From positions 1 to 64,000 of the forward strand of contig JAJTTP010000024.1 in assembly GCA_023313575.1 (NCBI GenBank): a DNA stretch of 64,000 nt. The letters are read 5' to 3'. Both the position numbers and the translations under genes were made by a program. Of this stretch, positions 1 through 12,585 are shown piece by piece. The stretch comes from Eutypella sp. D-1. Taxonomy: Eukaryota > Ascomycota > Sordariomycetes > Xylariales > Diatrypaceae. The notes below the pieces were generated by a model. It was given only the letters and a program-made list of their open reading frames with translations, had not been told where the DNA came from and ran no database searches. Numbering within the stretch: position 1 is the first letter of the stretch; each line of letters begins with the position of its first letter.

Positions 1-3000
1 TCGTTTCCGGGTTTAATTTTAATATGGTAATATTTATTTTTAAGGTTTAAAGTGGTAAATTATTTAGCTTTATATAAACGGTTTTTTATTTTAATAATAA
101 ATAATAACAGTATTCGGTTTTTAATAATAATCTTATTTAATTATTAATAATCGATTATTAATTATAATTTGTTATTTTTTTAAGCATAAATATAATTAAA
201 TATTTTATTAATAATTTTAATCGTTAAATATATCCTTTTATTAACTTATTTTTAAGGTATTTTTATAATTTTTTAAATTCGATTTTGTTAAGGTTATAAA
301 TTTTATGGAATTATGGCGTCTTTCCTTTTATAAGGATAATCTTATGGTTTTATTTATTACGGTTTAATAATTTTTTTTTAAATTTTTCGCGAAATACCTT
401 ATCGTATTAATAATATTATAATGGTACGTTACGTATTTATAATATTATCGTATTTTCCTTTTTTAAAATATTATTAAAAAGGCGGAATCGTTATCGGATA
501 AACGCGATAATTCGTTTAATCCTTTTTTTATATCCTTTTTTTTTAATTCGTTATATTCTTTTTAATAAGGTTTTTATTATATTTTTATATCCGTATTTAT
601 TATCCGTTAAGTATTAAAATCTTTTCTTTAAATTATTATCGGTTTTTAAAGGATAAGGAAATATTATTTAGCCAGTTTTTTAATTAATCGATAAATTATA
701 TTAATATAATTATAATTACTTAAAAATTATGTCGTATTTTTTTAAAAATATAATATCGAAAATAACGTTTTATTTCTATTTTTTAATATATACGTTAAAT
801 TAATCGGTCTCCCGTAATACTTTTTTTTTATTATATTTAAAAGTATAACTTTCGGCTTTTATTATATTATAAAAATATTATTTTCTTTTATAATAGTTAT
901 AATTTATTATATAATTTTAAAGTTATATAATTATTATCGGTTTTGTTATTTATTATAACGGTATACCAGTTATTTTTAACTTTTATTTATATTATAATAT
1001 ATCCGTATCGTTTTTAAGCTTTTAAAATGGCTTATAAATATCGTATTACGTTTTTAAACCTTATAATACCGTTTTATAACTTTAATATAAACGGTTTTAA
1101 CTTTTTAAATCCTTATTATAAACTTATACGGCGTTATATAAGTTATTATAAAGTTTTTCCTTATTAGATTCTTTTTATATATACGGTTATTTTTTTATTA
1201 TTAAATTTTTATAAAAATATTTAAAACTAATTTTATTAAGGGTTATCCTTTTTAATAAATCCTTATAAACGTATAAGTCGGCATTTAATAATTTATCTTT
1301 TTAATATCGGATTTTGTATTTTTATTATTCGATTTTATTCCGGATCTTTATAACTTTTAACGTTTAATATATATATTCGTTATAATAATATATTTAATAT
1401 CTTTCGGGGTAGGATATCTTTTTTAGCCATTTTTAACTATATAATATGCGGTTAATATAACGTATAATTTTTTTATATTATCGTTAATCGGTTTCGTTTT
1501 TTTTTTATTATAAAAAATCGAATCCTTTTTTAATTATTTATTTAATTCGGTTAATAATACCGATTTTTCGTTCCTTATACTAATAATATTTATATTTTCG
1601 GTAATTAACGGGATATTTTAAAAAATACGGCATCCGAGTTTAGATTTTTTAATTAATAAATTTATCTTTGTTTCGAAATTATTATAAATAAATTTTAAAT
1701 CGTTATTTTTTAAAGCGTTATTAAAATCGTTTAACGTAAATATTATATATTTTTTATAATTTATAATTTTATCGTTCTTTAAGCTAATTAATTAATTATT
1801 TTATTTTTTCTTTTTTTACGAAATAGGTTTTTATAAAAGTTTTTTCTTTATCGTTATTAAGGTATTTATTTTATTATTATTAACGTTATCGTTTTATTAC
1901 GGCTTAAGCTAATCGTTTAACTTTTTATAATCTTTATTAATAAATATTATTATCCGAATATACGTAACGGATTATTTTAAACGTTTTTTTACCGATAAAA
2001 GGTTATTTTTTTTCGGGTATAAGTTTTTAGTTTTTATTTTATTTAAATCTTTTATATTCTTTTTTAAAATGTTTTATTTTATTATAATTATAATATTTAA
2101 TTTATCGTTTATTTTTTTATATTATATTAAACGATATAGGTTTTAATGCCGTCTTATAAAATATATCGGTAAGGTTTTAATTTTGATTTTTATTATTTTA
2201 ATATTTTTTAAATCTTTTAAATATATAATATCCTTTTTTTTTAATATCGTTTAAATTATTTGTTATCGATTTTAATTATTAAAGTAACGAATTTATTAAT
2301 AGTATTTAATTTATCGTATAAAATAATTTTATTTTTAACCGCATTTTTAAATCCTTAATAAAACGTGTTAATAAAAGATTTATCGTTTTTTTAATCAGTT
2401 TTTATTATAAGCTATTTAAATTACGCGGCATAAATATAAGCTGTTTTTTTTTATTTAAAATTTAAAAGTTATTATATAACGGCTTAAGCTTTATCCGGGT
2501 TTCCGTAATTAGGTTTTATTTTTTTTATAAAATTCTCGTACTTTTCGAAAAAACGTTTAATTTCCGTAATTTTTTTTTTTTTTCCATTTTTACGAAAGCA
2601 TTTAAAATAGGTTTAAATTATTAAGTTATTCTTTCGGTAAAGTATAAAACGATATCGAGAATTTTATTAATTTTTTCGGTTAATATATAACGTTATTAAT
2701 ATAAATAAGTTACGGCTATAATAAAAAAAGGTTATACGGGGGTAATGCTATTATAAGGTTTAAGTTTTTTAAGTTTAAATTTAATAGGTATAATCTTTTA
2801 GGTTATGGTTATAATTATTATTTGCTCGATTTGTTCGATTTATTCGAATAATAATTTAATAATTTATTAAAGTTTTTGGTTTAAAAAAACATTTTATCAG
2901 ATATTGCTTAAAATTAATAACATTATTAAATAAAAATTTATAACGTATAACAGCTGGTTTATTCCTAATTATTAATTTAATCGAAATGTTTATGTTAATA

Positions 3001-3383
3001 AAAATGTTAAGGTTTTAAATAATAAGTAATTACGTTTAGTAATAAAAAAAAAAAAGGTGTTTTAAATAATTAAATTATATTATAAGTTAATAAGTTTAAA
3101 GATTATTTAAAAAAAAGGTAATAAACGTAATTATATATTATTTATGTTTTTTATGCCTAATATTAAAATATATAATTATTATTAAATTATTAAAATAGTT
3201 AACTATTTTAGTTATCCTAAATTATTAAGATAATTAGCTATTTTGGCTATCCTTTTTATCACGTGATTTAAACGTAGTTAACTTATTATGGCTGGGTTTT
3301 TTTAAAAGCCTCGTTTTTTCGAATAAGATCGTGATTTGTTATTAGCCCCATTTGGCCTTTTATAACCTGACCAGGTCATAACA
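1..3383 (-). mobile_element. Ty3/Gypsy LTR retrotransposon, RIP-mutated, 5' half only
   Basis: Read on the minus strand, this stretch matches the complete Gypsy element at 23227-30128 from its 5' LTR to the reverse-transcriptase region. For example, the reverse complement of the first 70 bases matches 26553-26620 with only C/T and G/A differences. The 5' LTR is 2946-3383; gag and protease would occupy about 700-2900. The rest lies outside the window. CpA/TpG is very rare, TpA is very common and every frame is broken by stops, the pattern RIP leaves on fungal repeats, so no protein can be made. The base next to the LTR begins GTAAT, one possible copy of a target duplication whose partner is outside the window. 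Confidence 0.85.
2946..3383 (-). repeat. 5' LTR of the left Gypsy element (438 bp)
   Basis: On the minus strand it starts TGTTATGACCTGGTCAGG and ends in a RIP-mutated ..GCTGTTATA, the same ends as the LTRs at 23227 and 29690. It keeps the inner motif CACGTGA and the TAGCTA/AGCTAT repeats. The first 120 bp or so are visibly less degraded than the internal region. Confidence 0.88.
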
Positions 3384-4793
3384 GTAATTATATTTTAAAA
3401 TATAATATTGTTTTTATATATAAAGAAATAAATATAATAACCGGATATATTAAATTTTTTAAATATATAATATATAATATTTTATTTTAATTATTTTAAA
3501 ATGTTTTTAAAAACTTATATATAAATTTAAATTTTTATTATCATTTTTATTTAATTATATTAAAAATTAGTAATAAAAATCTTTAAAAAGTGGGTTAAAT
3601 AATTAGCGTTTCGGTTATACGATTTAGTTAATTTTGTATAAGAAAAGGTGGTTCGCAAATGGGTCGGTTCGCAGATAGGTGGTCTACCTTAAAGTGCTCT
3701 GGGAAATGTTTATTTAAAGTTTAAATGTTGCTATTTAACGCTCTTAAAGGGAAAGGCCGGGGAATCGGTTTACTGTAGCGATAAGTTTTATGGGCATAAA
3801 AGTGTAAACTTTGCACTCCAGGACACCTACGTAATTCACTACAACAAGGGTTTATTATAACTATGCTGGAATTATCCAGCAAGTTTAAGTTCACTGTAAC
3901 ATAGTGAGAATAGGGACACTGTATTTTTACAAGCATGGAGTCTGCATACCAACATAGTAACGGGCCTACAACCGAAGAAAAGGTTTATTGTGCATGAACA
4001 GCCAGATACCTTTCTAACCTTATACTACAGGTGCCACACCCTTGACCACAGCATTTAGATACAGACAAGGGGAAAGTATAGGGGCAGCATGAGAAATAAA
4101 GGGGAAATCAATCTCATATTTATTATTCCCCGGTTAAGTGATTGGCTATCCGAGAGGAAACTAGAAGACTACAGGTACGGCCAAGCAAGAACTTCACCAA
4201 TTAGAAGATACAGTCTATGAGATCACAACTATATTGTTCTATACCTGTAGTCTCCTCTTTGCTAATCGGGGTGACTGACATTGAATCTAAAACTTAGATG
4301 CGACGGATTGCATTCTCCGATGTCGTGATCGAAAATATAACTCGGTTGATGCTATCCGATACAACCCTAGAAGCCTGAAGTATACAATGATAGCTAGCCC
4401 TGTCCCTAGGATAAAGATCGAGGTCCATCAAATCCCCAGTATTTGGCCTGGACATCTGATATGATTGGATGTTGCAATCTTCAATACATAACCGGGATGT
4501 TAAGAGGCCTAAGTACATACGAAATGTGCAGTTGTCATGTCATCCTCCCATCTACAGCCCCAATTCTGTTTCGTATGGATGAGAGATTCACCTTGTCGAT
4601 CTTTTAGCTGACCCCCGGGCTGGGAGCATTAACAGATTCCACAATGAATAATATGTCAGATACTAATCAGGTACAGACTATAGATCTATATAGAAGAAAG
4701 AGTCCAACGTATTTGCGATGAAGATAAGGGCGGAGTGACTCAATCGTTGGGCGTGTTTGTCCGTTCTTTCCGTTGAGCTGAGCTCGTAACACC
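3384..4793. other. Border between RIP block and gene island; no gene seen
   Basis: Base composition changes from nearly pure A/T to balanced between about 3600 and 3720, so the border is sharp. Up to 4793 I see only short open frames without recognisable domains or plausible splice structure. The last few hundred bases are presumably the promoter of the membrane-protein gene that begins at 4794. Confidence 0.5.
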
Positions 4794-6276
4794 ATGTCGA
4801 ACCTACAGGATCCAATTCCATACATGGCAGACCCTCCACCTGGTGAGGACCGGTTCACTGCCGGGTCGCAGGTCATGAGAATGCGTGTTCTTGGGGGAGT
4901 GGCATTCACTGTCTCAACCATCGTCTTTGGTTTAAAAGTGTTTACTAGACTCCACTTGACTAAGACTCGACTACGCATTGATGACTGTGAGTCAATAACT
5001 TATAGGATCCATTGGAACTTATTGATGTCTAACGTGATCAAAGATATATGCGGCGTCGCTGCAGTGTTATGCTGGGTTTTCTATAGCCTCACTACGAGCA
5101 GTAAGTTCTTGTCTCAATCATCTATGACAACAAGAAAATGCTGACGTACTTGCCATGGAAGTGGCTGCGTACCGGGGTGCTGGTAGGCAGTTCTGGCAAG
5201 TGACGATGGATGAATACACCAATCTCCTTAAGGTGTGTTATCTAACTATTAATATATGAGTGCTGGGCGCTGTCTAACCACGCAAGCATAGCTGACCATC
5301 GCCCTGTCAATCACGTACGCATTGACGGCCTTTCTCGCGAAATTGTCCATTCTTTTATTTTACCTCCAGGTCTCCCCTGCTCAGTACTTTCAAATTGTGG
5401 TCAAGACCGTCACTGCGTGTCTTACGGTCTTTTACATCATATACATCGTGATGAATCTCTTCACGTGTATACTAGTGTATGCGGCCTGGGATCTGGAGGC
5501 AAAGAAGACGGCGAAATGCATCAACATAACACAGTTCTATCTCTCGGCCCAGATCACCAATGTTCTAATCGACGGAATCGTCCTCTTGCTCCCTCTTTTT
5601 ATTATCATACCGCTCCAGGTTCCGAGACGCCAGAAGGCATCCTTGCTTGTGGTCCTTGCGACCGGTGGCTTGTGAGTATCCCACTAAACGGACACTGTCA
5701 GAATGTACAGTAGGAACTGAAACCTTTATGAACAGTGCCGTCATCGCCGCTGTCCAGAACTGCATTTTAACACCGAAACTGCTCAAAAGTACGAACTATA
5801 CTTGGGATCTCGCATATGAACTTCTATGGTTCTTCGCCGAACTCGCCGCGTGCGTGGTCTGCGCGTCTGCCAGTTCGTTGAAGCCGTTCTTTAGACGGTT
5901 CATCCCGCAACTGTTTACTTCCGGACTTAGGTATACGAATGACTCGCGCGATCCGACGACCGGATTCTCCCGTGGGACCAACTTTAGGAAGTCGCAGATG
6001 GGGCGTAAACCGCCAGATGCATACGAGTTGGAATCCGGCGACGACGGCGATTCGGCAAGAAGGGTCAAGGGTGAGGACGAGACACGGCTGTGGTCAGGTA
6101 ACCCAGTACGACCTCAGGAAGACGTTGACCGGAGCGTCCTGATTTCGTCGGATAGGGATAGAGCACCGTCGGCTATGGGAAGAGCCCTTAGTGTCCGGCG
6201 GTCAGAAACTCCACTAGATGACGACAAAGGGATCAACGTGGTTCGGGAGGTACATGTTGCGTATGGGCCACCATAA
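4794..6276 (+). CDS. Fungal rhodopsin-domain integral membrane protein (SAT4/PTH11-like)
   Basis: Predicted seven-helix plasma-membrane protein of the fungal rhodopsin-domain superfamily; members are often annotated as PTH11-like receptors, and the ligand is unknown. Proposed exons: 4794-4986, 5044-5100, 5162-5232, 5292-5671 and 5736-6276, giving about 413 residues. All introns are GT..AG and 57-64 bp, and CTAAC, CTGAC and CTAAC branch sites are visible in the first three. Family marks are helix 1 followed by the R-x-x-x-DD stretch (RLRIDD), the FLAKLSILLFYLQ helix, the helix around LIDGIVLLLPL, and the Y-T-W-D segment before the last helix. The C-terminal 110 residues are hydrophilic, rich in R, D and S, and probably cytoplasmic. 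The acceptor of intron 4 is my choice: 5735 keeps the frame, whereas 5710 would meet a stop. Its start is 1.4 kb from the RIP block. Confidence 0.75.
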
Positions 6277-9075
6277 GGGGGCTGCGAAGAGCAATCACGG
6301 GCAGGACCACAATTGATGGTGAGATGATCCTGTGAGTACGGGACTTGAAGGGCCTTTCTAGAAACACTGGAGCTGAAATGTCTATTCGGGATACGAAATC
6401 ACCAATTGAGACCATTGTAAAATACGGATCATGAACACATTTACGATAAACATAGGCGGCAATGCGATATAGTGGAACAATCACAATGTTACTGAAGGCT
6501 TGGGCCCATGTTAATATGTTGAAACCTCTTATATTCATCAGCTAGAAGACGCTGAGCTACTTATGAAGACCGAAACCTTTTCATGAACTCGCATGCATCA
6601 CCTCATTCACCTCCATGAATATGACCACATAGAGGCCAGCCCTGTGCGCTGCAACGCAAACTCTGGAGTTTGGCCACGCTGGTAGGGCCGGTGCATTTTT
6701 TTCTTATCCTAATTGAAAATGAACCATGGTATGCTCGCGAAATATTTGTATGATTGACCATTCACGACTGTAGATGGCCCCTGGCAGTGCGTGTAGCTCT
6801 ACGACTACATATTAGCGCTCGCGCGGGCCCAGCTGAACGGATTCCCCATTTCCCTGTAAGTTATGTTGATGTCCACACTCTTGGTGCCGAGAAATCTATG
6901 GACCGTGCACAGCCGTTCGTGTCAGCTGGGAACAGAAGCGATCCTATGATCGTCACTAGATCCTCAACCATCTCCATCCCCACACAAATGGGAGCTAAAG
7001 TGGAGGGGAACAAACTCCGTTGAACTCCATCATGGCCTATAAGCGAGTCCCGCCACGGTGGTATATGATGGTAGTAAGATTCTAAAATAATATTGGTCAA
7101 TTCTATTGGCACAATTGTGCCTCACATTGCCTGCCTGTGACAACGACCTGATTTGTTTGCCATCGATAGCTAGAGATGACCCCAACCCGCTGATAGCATC
7201 GTGAGGCTCGATAGAACAAACAATTAGAGAAATCCGGCAAACATGCCGATCATAGTGTAGATCGGATCCCAAGCTCTCCTTAGTCAGCCTAGACATTGTC
7301 GGGTAGATCCCATCCTCATAAGGATCGGGAGAACAACCTGCAGGACTCGAGCTATCTCTAACAGTCGACATATTGTTACGCAGGCGCCCGAGGAGAACTC
7401 GTCGGCGCGAAGGGCTTATAGCTGCCGACTATTGCTCCTGAAAGGCAGCTGACGTCTGAGTATCACAATACCTGGAACGTGGAAACGTGGTTGACCGCCA
7501 TAGACAGCCGCAATGCAGAGGATAAAGGTTAAAGGTGGAAGCCACATCACATCCCCGTTTGGCTGATTGTGTGTGAATCACAGCGATCATGCCGAGAGGC
7601 CAGATACCCAGAATTCAATCAAGACGAAGTCATCGCCAGGAGAAGCTAAACTCGACTTCATAGCCGAGGACGGGCGTATCACGAACAGGTCACACCTCAA
7701 GGGCAAGGGAATTGGCCATTAAATTATTACCCCGATACGGGGAAGCGGTGAAGGGGTGAGCTTGGTATAGACTAACGAGGTATAAGATGAACTCAGTCCT
7801 TTATGGTGATGAGAAGCGAAATCCTTACCATACGGTTGGAAAACCCACATCCATATCAGGCAGTCCGAGCGTGACTGACCGCATGCATGACAATATCGGG
7901 CATTACCGGCGAAACTAATTGTGACAACTGCAGGGACGCCCCATGCAGGGTGCGAGATATCTGATCGACGCGACTCTAAACTTCAGCTCACATGAGCAGG
8001 AAGAACTGCCACGCGGCTTGGGAGCGGGACATGCTCAACCCCAGAATACCCCAGAGCGAGCGGCACCTCCCTACCACTTTGCGGCAGAAAACGTGCCGTC
8101 AACTGAATAAGCTTGTGTTCCTCATACGTCACGGTGTCACGGTGTAACGGTGTAACGGCTGGAGCTTTCGACTTGTGGAACTGGCATCACGAACGCGAGG
8201 GGAGGGGGAGTTCGGGCGTGAGAGAGAAGGTTTAACGTTAAAAGGCCCTCCCGCGATTCTCTCCGATGTTTGCTCCTGCTAACGAGGTCACTCGAGCCCA
8301 TCCACAAATGGGATCTGGGGCCAGTGATAGGGCAGCGGTGGTGGCTCGGGTACGTGACCGTCGGCCATGCGGTGACCAATATATGACCTGGAAGGGAGAC
8401 GAAGTGTTACACGGGGTCGTGTCACGATGAAGGGTTAAAGACAAACAGAGCAAACTCGTGACCCGCAAAATACCCGGCATAGGAGAGAGAGAGCCTGTGC
8501 AGGGTTATCCGTGCGCGCCGGTAACACAGGCGCCAGCATGTCATTGACACGGACTGAGAGACAACGCTGAATATGGTATGTCGAACTGAACTGGGGAAAG
8601 ACGGTAATCGATGTCGTGACCCCTTTTTGGGGTCCTACTGCATGGCTCATCGCCGGGACCAGCTGTGATGTTAACGGCGAAGATCACCGTTTTCTCGTGC
8701 CGTGTCCGGGAAGAAGAGGAGGCGATTGGGTTCTTCCCCGCCTTGATTGTTTCTCTTTCTGGCGGCATTCCATGTGGTGGGAGATGAGGGCAAATACACT
8801 AGTGCCCCCTATTGGGTAAAGGGGGTTGTTTCCATCCGATGTATCGTAGCGTAGCTTCCTGGGAACGGATTCGGCATGGCAGGGGAAATACAGATGACGA
8901 CATGTGTATAAATGACTACAGAACCCTCGCACCTGCTTCGAGATTCCGTAGAGATTGTGCCTGTTCTTGATGTTGTAGGCTCCTCGGTTGATCACCTGAA
9001 TGCAGGAACATCACTGGCATATTTTTGAAGACTGAACCGACACCTGAACTTGACCCCTACTACCGTGATACAACC
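6277..9075. other. Non-coding stretch of 2.8 kb
   Basis: Only short overlapping open frames on both strands, none with a recognisable domain or convincing intron pattern. It holds one small tandem repeat (8131-8158). The right end is the presumed promoter of the glutaminase gene. Confidence 0.5.
8131..8158. repeat. 8-bp tandem repeat, 3.5 units
   Basis: Units ACGGTGTC, ACGGTGTA, ACGGTGTA and a final ACGG follow directly on each other. No function is visible. Confidence 0.7.
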
Positions 9076-11852
9076 ATGAGAGTCACGGGTCGAATATGGG
9101 CAGCTCTGCTGGCCTCCATGATGGCAACGGCGACTGAGCAGAGCCCAGTCTACTCGCCGGCCAGACCACCCGCCATCCCGCTCGCTGTCCGAAGCCCATA
9201 CACTAGCGTCTGGTCCACCACCACAGACGACAAGGTATTGAACAGCTTGGCACCGAGACACGTAAGTCGTTGAGAAAGGATCCCCCACCCTCGTGCCGTA
9301 GCTGACACGAAAGCTCACAGTGGACCGGTGATCCCGTGGGGTGGGAGGGCATCGTCACCGTAGACGGTATCTCTTACGAGTACATGGGCGTGGCGGCGGG
9401 GGACCTGTCGTTCCTATCGTCCTCGTTCAAGGGGGCGGAGCCGCAGACCGTGAGCTACGACTCGCAGCACTCAAACTTCACCTTCACCGCGGGGCCGGTC
9501 GAGATCACCGCGAGCTTCTTCTCGCCGGTGACGCCCAAGGACCTGTGCCGGACCTCGGTGCCGCTGAGCTACCTGAGCACCAGCGTGCAGTCGACCGACG
9601 GCGAGCCGCACAGCGTGGTGTTCTACTCCGACATCAACGCGGCGTGGATCGACGCGCACTGGGACTGGGAGGTCAGCTGGGACCTGTTCCGGGGCGCGGC
9701 GCCGGCCAACAAGTCCCGCAACGCCACCGAGACCCCCGACGACGTCTACAGCTGGATCTACCAGCGGCGGCAGCAGACGACGTTCGGCGAGCAGAAGGAT
9801 TTCCCGCAGTGGGGCAACGTCTCGTACAGCAGCAGCCCGATGGGGGCCGCGAACTTCATGTTCCAGAGCGGGCTCGCGACGTCCGTGCGGCTCGGATACG
9901 TCAACGCGTCGAGGCTTACCAACGACGTCGAGGACGCCGTGCCGAACTTCGGCGACGCGACGCCCGTGTTCGCTTTCGCGCATGACTTCGGCCCCGTACA
10001 CAATGCCTCCGTCCGGTATACCGTGGGGTCCATCCAAGACCCAGCGGTGAAGTACCTCTACAGCGGCGGGATAGCGAAGCTGACACCCTGGTGGCGGCAT
10101 TGCTACGGCAGCCTGCACGACATGATCCACTTCCACTGGGACGACTTCGAGACGGTGCAAGGCCTCGGCCGATCCTTCGAGACGCAGCTTAGAGCCGACA
10201 TAGACAATTTTTACGAAGCCGCTCAGGAGCCGGTCGTCACCAACAACAGCGCTATTCACCCTCCTGGGCAACCGGCCGATGGAACAGATCAATACGGACA
10301 ACCGTATGATTTCGATCCTGACACCGCATACGGCTATCTGGATCCCGATAACTCCACCGGCGTCGCGATCCCCTTCGTATCCGAAGCGGAATCCTACTAC
10401 GCCATCGTCGCGCTCTCCGCACGACAGGTGATGGGCGCGTACGCGTACGCGGAACCGCCCGCGGGGACAGCAACCGCGACGACATACGGAGGCGGAGACG
10501 ATGAGGAAGAAGGGCCGCTGGTATTCCAGAAGGAGATCTCGAGCAACGGGAACACGAACACGGTAGACGTGCTGTACCCGGCGTCGCCGTTCTTCCTGTA
10601 CGCGAACCCGGGGATGCTGCGGGGCGCGCTGGCGCCGCTTGTGGCGCTGCAGGAGGGCGGGTTCTACCCGCCGGGGTACTGCATGCACGACATCGGGGCG
10701 CATTTCCCCAACGCCACGGGCCACGTCGAGGGCGACGATGAGTACATGCCCGTCGAGGAGAGCGGGAACCTCGTCCTCCTCGCCTACGCATACTACAAGT
10801 TCTCCGCCGACAGCCGCTGGCTCGCTAATCGCTACCCCCTGCTTCGCCGCTTTGCCGTGTATCTCGTTGATTCCGCGCTCGTGCCCGCGTCCCAGCTTAG
10901 TACCGATGACTTCGCGGGCACGCTCACCAATCAGGTAAGACGAGAGCTAGCCGTAGTGGAGATGTTGACCTGCAGAACCAAAATTCTATTAACCGTCCCG
11001 TACCGGCTTTGTGAAGATGTGCTAATTAGATCGTGCACCGCAGACGAACCTCGCACTCAAGGGCATCGTGGGCCTGCAGGCCATGGCGGGGATCGCGCAG
11101 GTCGCGGGCGAGACGGCTGACGCCGCGTACTTCTCGGCCAAGGCGCAGGACTACTACCGACGGTGGGAGGAGTTCGCGATCGACCCGTCGGGGCAGCACA
11201 CGATGCTGGCGTACCAGTGGCGATCGAGCTGGGGTCTGCGTGAGTCCACCCCCCTTCTCCCAGCTTTACTCCATTTCCCTTACGTCTCGACTGTGACTTT
11301 TCTTTCGTCTAGATGGGAGCAGCTGACATAATCAATAATTCGCGCCCCTCAGTTTACAACGTGTACTTCGACAAGCTCCTAAACATGGGCCTGGTATCAG
11401 CGCCCGTCTACGCAATGCAATCGGCATGGTACGCATCAGTATCACAAGCTTTCGGCGTCCCACTCGACAGCCGCCACGGGCAGACGAAAACGGACTGGGA
11501 AATCTGGGCCGCAGCAGGCGCATCAGCGTCGACGCGCCGGCTCCTCGTCAACGCAGTCGCGTACTTCGTCAACGAGACCTCGATCGGCCACCCGTTCCCG
11601 GACCTGCACCAGACGACGGGCGACGCGGCGTATCCCGACTCCGGGATCGAGTTCCGCGCCCGTCCTGTTGCCGGTGCCCATTTCGCCCTCCTTGCTCTCC
11701 ACCGCTCTGGCCAGAACGCCGCGGCTGTCGAGGCGGATACTACCGGTTCGCTGTTTGTGAGGAATGCGTCTCTACCCCTGCCGCCGCTGCCGCCGGCTCC
11801 GCCGGTTGTGACGCACGGGAAGACGCGGGTTGTGGAGAAGGTGAGACGTTAA
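9076..11852 (+). CDS. Secreted glutaminase GtaA-type protein
   Basis: Predicted extracellular glutaminase (L-glutamine to glutamate and ammonia) of the fungal GtaA type, built from a DUF5127-like N-terminal part, DUF4965 and DUF1793. Exons: 9076-9261, 9321-10934, 11044-11239 and 11353-11852, about 831 residues. The start gives a hydrophobic signal peptide (ALLASMMATATE), followed by the family opening PPAIPLAVRSPY and WTGDPVGWEG. Later marks are DIGAHFPNATGH, then MPVEESGN, then Y-N-V-Y-F-D-K-L-L and MQSAWYASVSQAFGVPLD, which ends in SRHGQTKTDWE. The third intron uses the acceptor at 11352; the nearer AG at 11312 would run into a stop. The protein is longer than the roughly 690 residues usual for GtaA because of acidic, low-complexity inserts around 10440-10530. 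The exons have very high third-position GC, unlike the flanking DNA. Confidence 0.85.
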
Positions 11853-12585
11853 GAGTCCGCTGGATGGACCGGTGATGTTTTTGGTGTGGGGTGGATCGTG
11901 TGTTGCTTGCTTCGCATATGGCGGAGGGGTTGAAGAAGTGAACTTGGCTCTGCTTTCCTCTAGGTTAAAGCGTGTCGACTGACGGCTTGCGAAGCCCGAT
12001 TACTTCCGACACATTCAGAACTGCGAGTGTTCGTTGTCGCAAGAAGTAGAAACAAAAAAAAAACCCCAAAAAAACCGACACATAATGTGAGATAACAACA
12101 CAAATGGATGGCAATGGACATGAGGGGGTGTAGCAACAGGAACAGAACAATTAAGGGTGCGATTCGAGTTTTTTATCGGGCATGAACGCAATGAAATTAA
12201 TTATCTTCCAAAAAGAAACGAACACGCCGATGTGTGTATATGAACTGACTTGCGTGATTCGGGCCGTTAAAACTTGGTTTTTGGATAATTTCGAGGCACC
12301 TTGGACAGCTCTTTGCACCACGAGAAAGCCAGGCACGTATTAATTGTACATACATACAGGAGAGGCATTGATGCCACAAGCTGTGAAGAGACACAAGACG
12401 AATGTGCTGTGTAGCCTAATCTAACCTTACAGCCTAGCAGCAACTATGCCTGCGCTCTACTCGAAAAAACAGCACCACGCCACATCCCAGAAAGTCGGCT
12501 CAACATCCACAACCTGGGTAAAGTATAGCGTAGATGCAATGAATAAACCACCCAATCCCAAACTCATCGAAACGACGCAATCGCG
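11853..12585. other. Convergent 3' regions of glutaminase and ESCO-type genes
   Basis: The two neighbours end facing each other here. The A-rich run near 12053-12076 and scattered AATAAA-like strings fit 3' ends and poly(A) signals. No further gene is seen. Confidence 0.45.

Noticed and set aside
9471..10724. Long antisense open frame (417 codons) opposite the glutaminase gene
   Set aside because: It is a by-product of the high third-position GC of the glutaminase exons. Its sequence is rich in R, V and H without domains.
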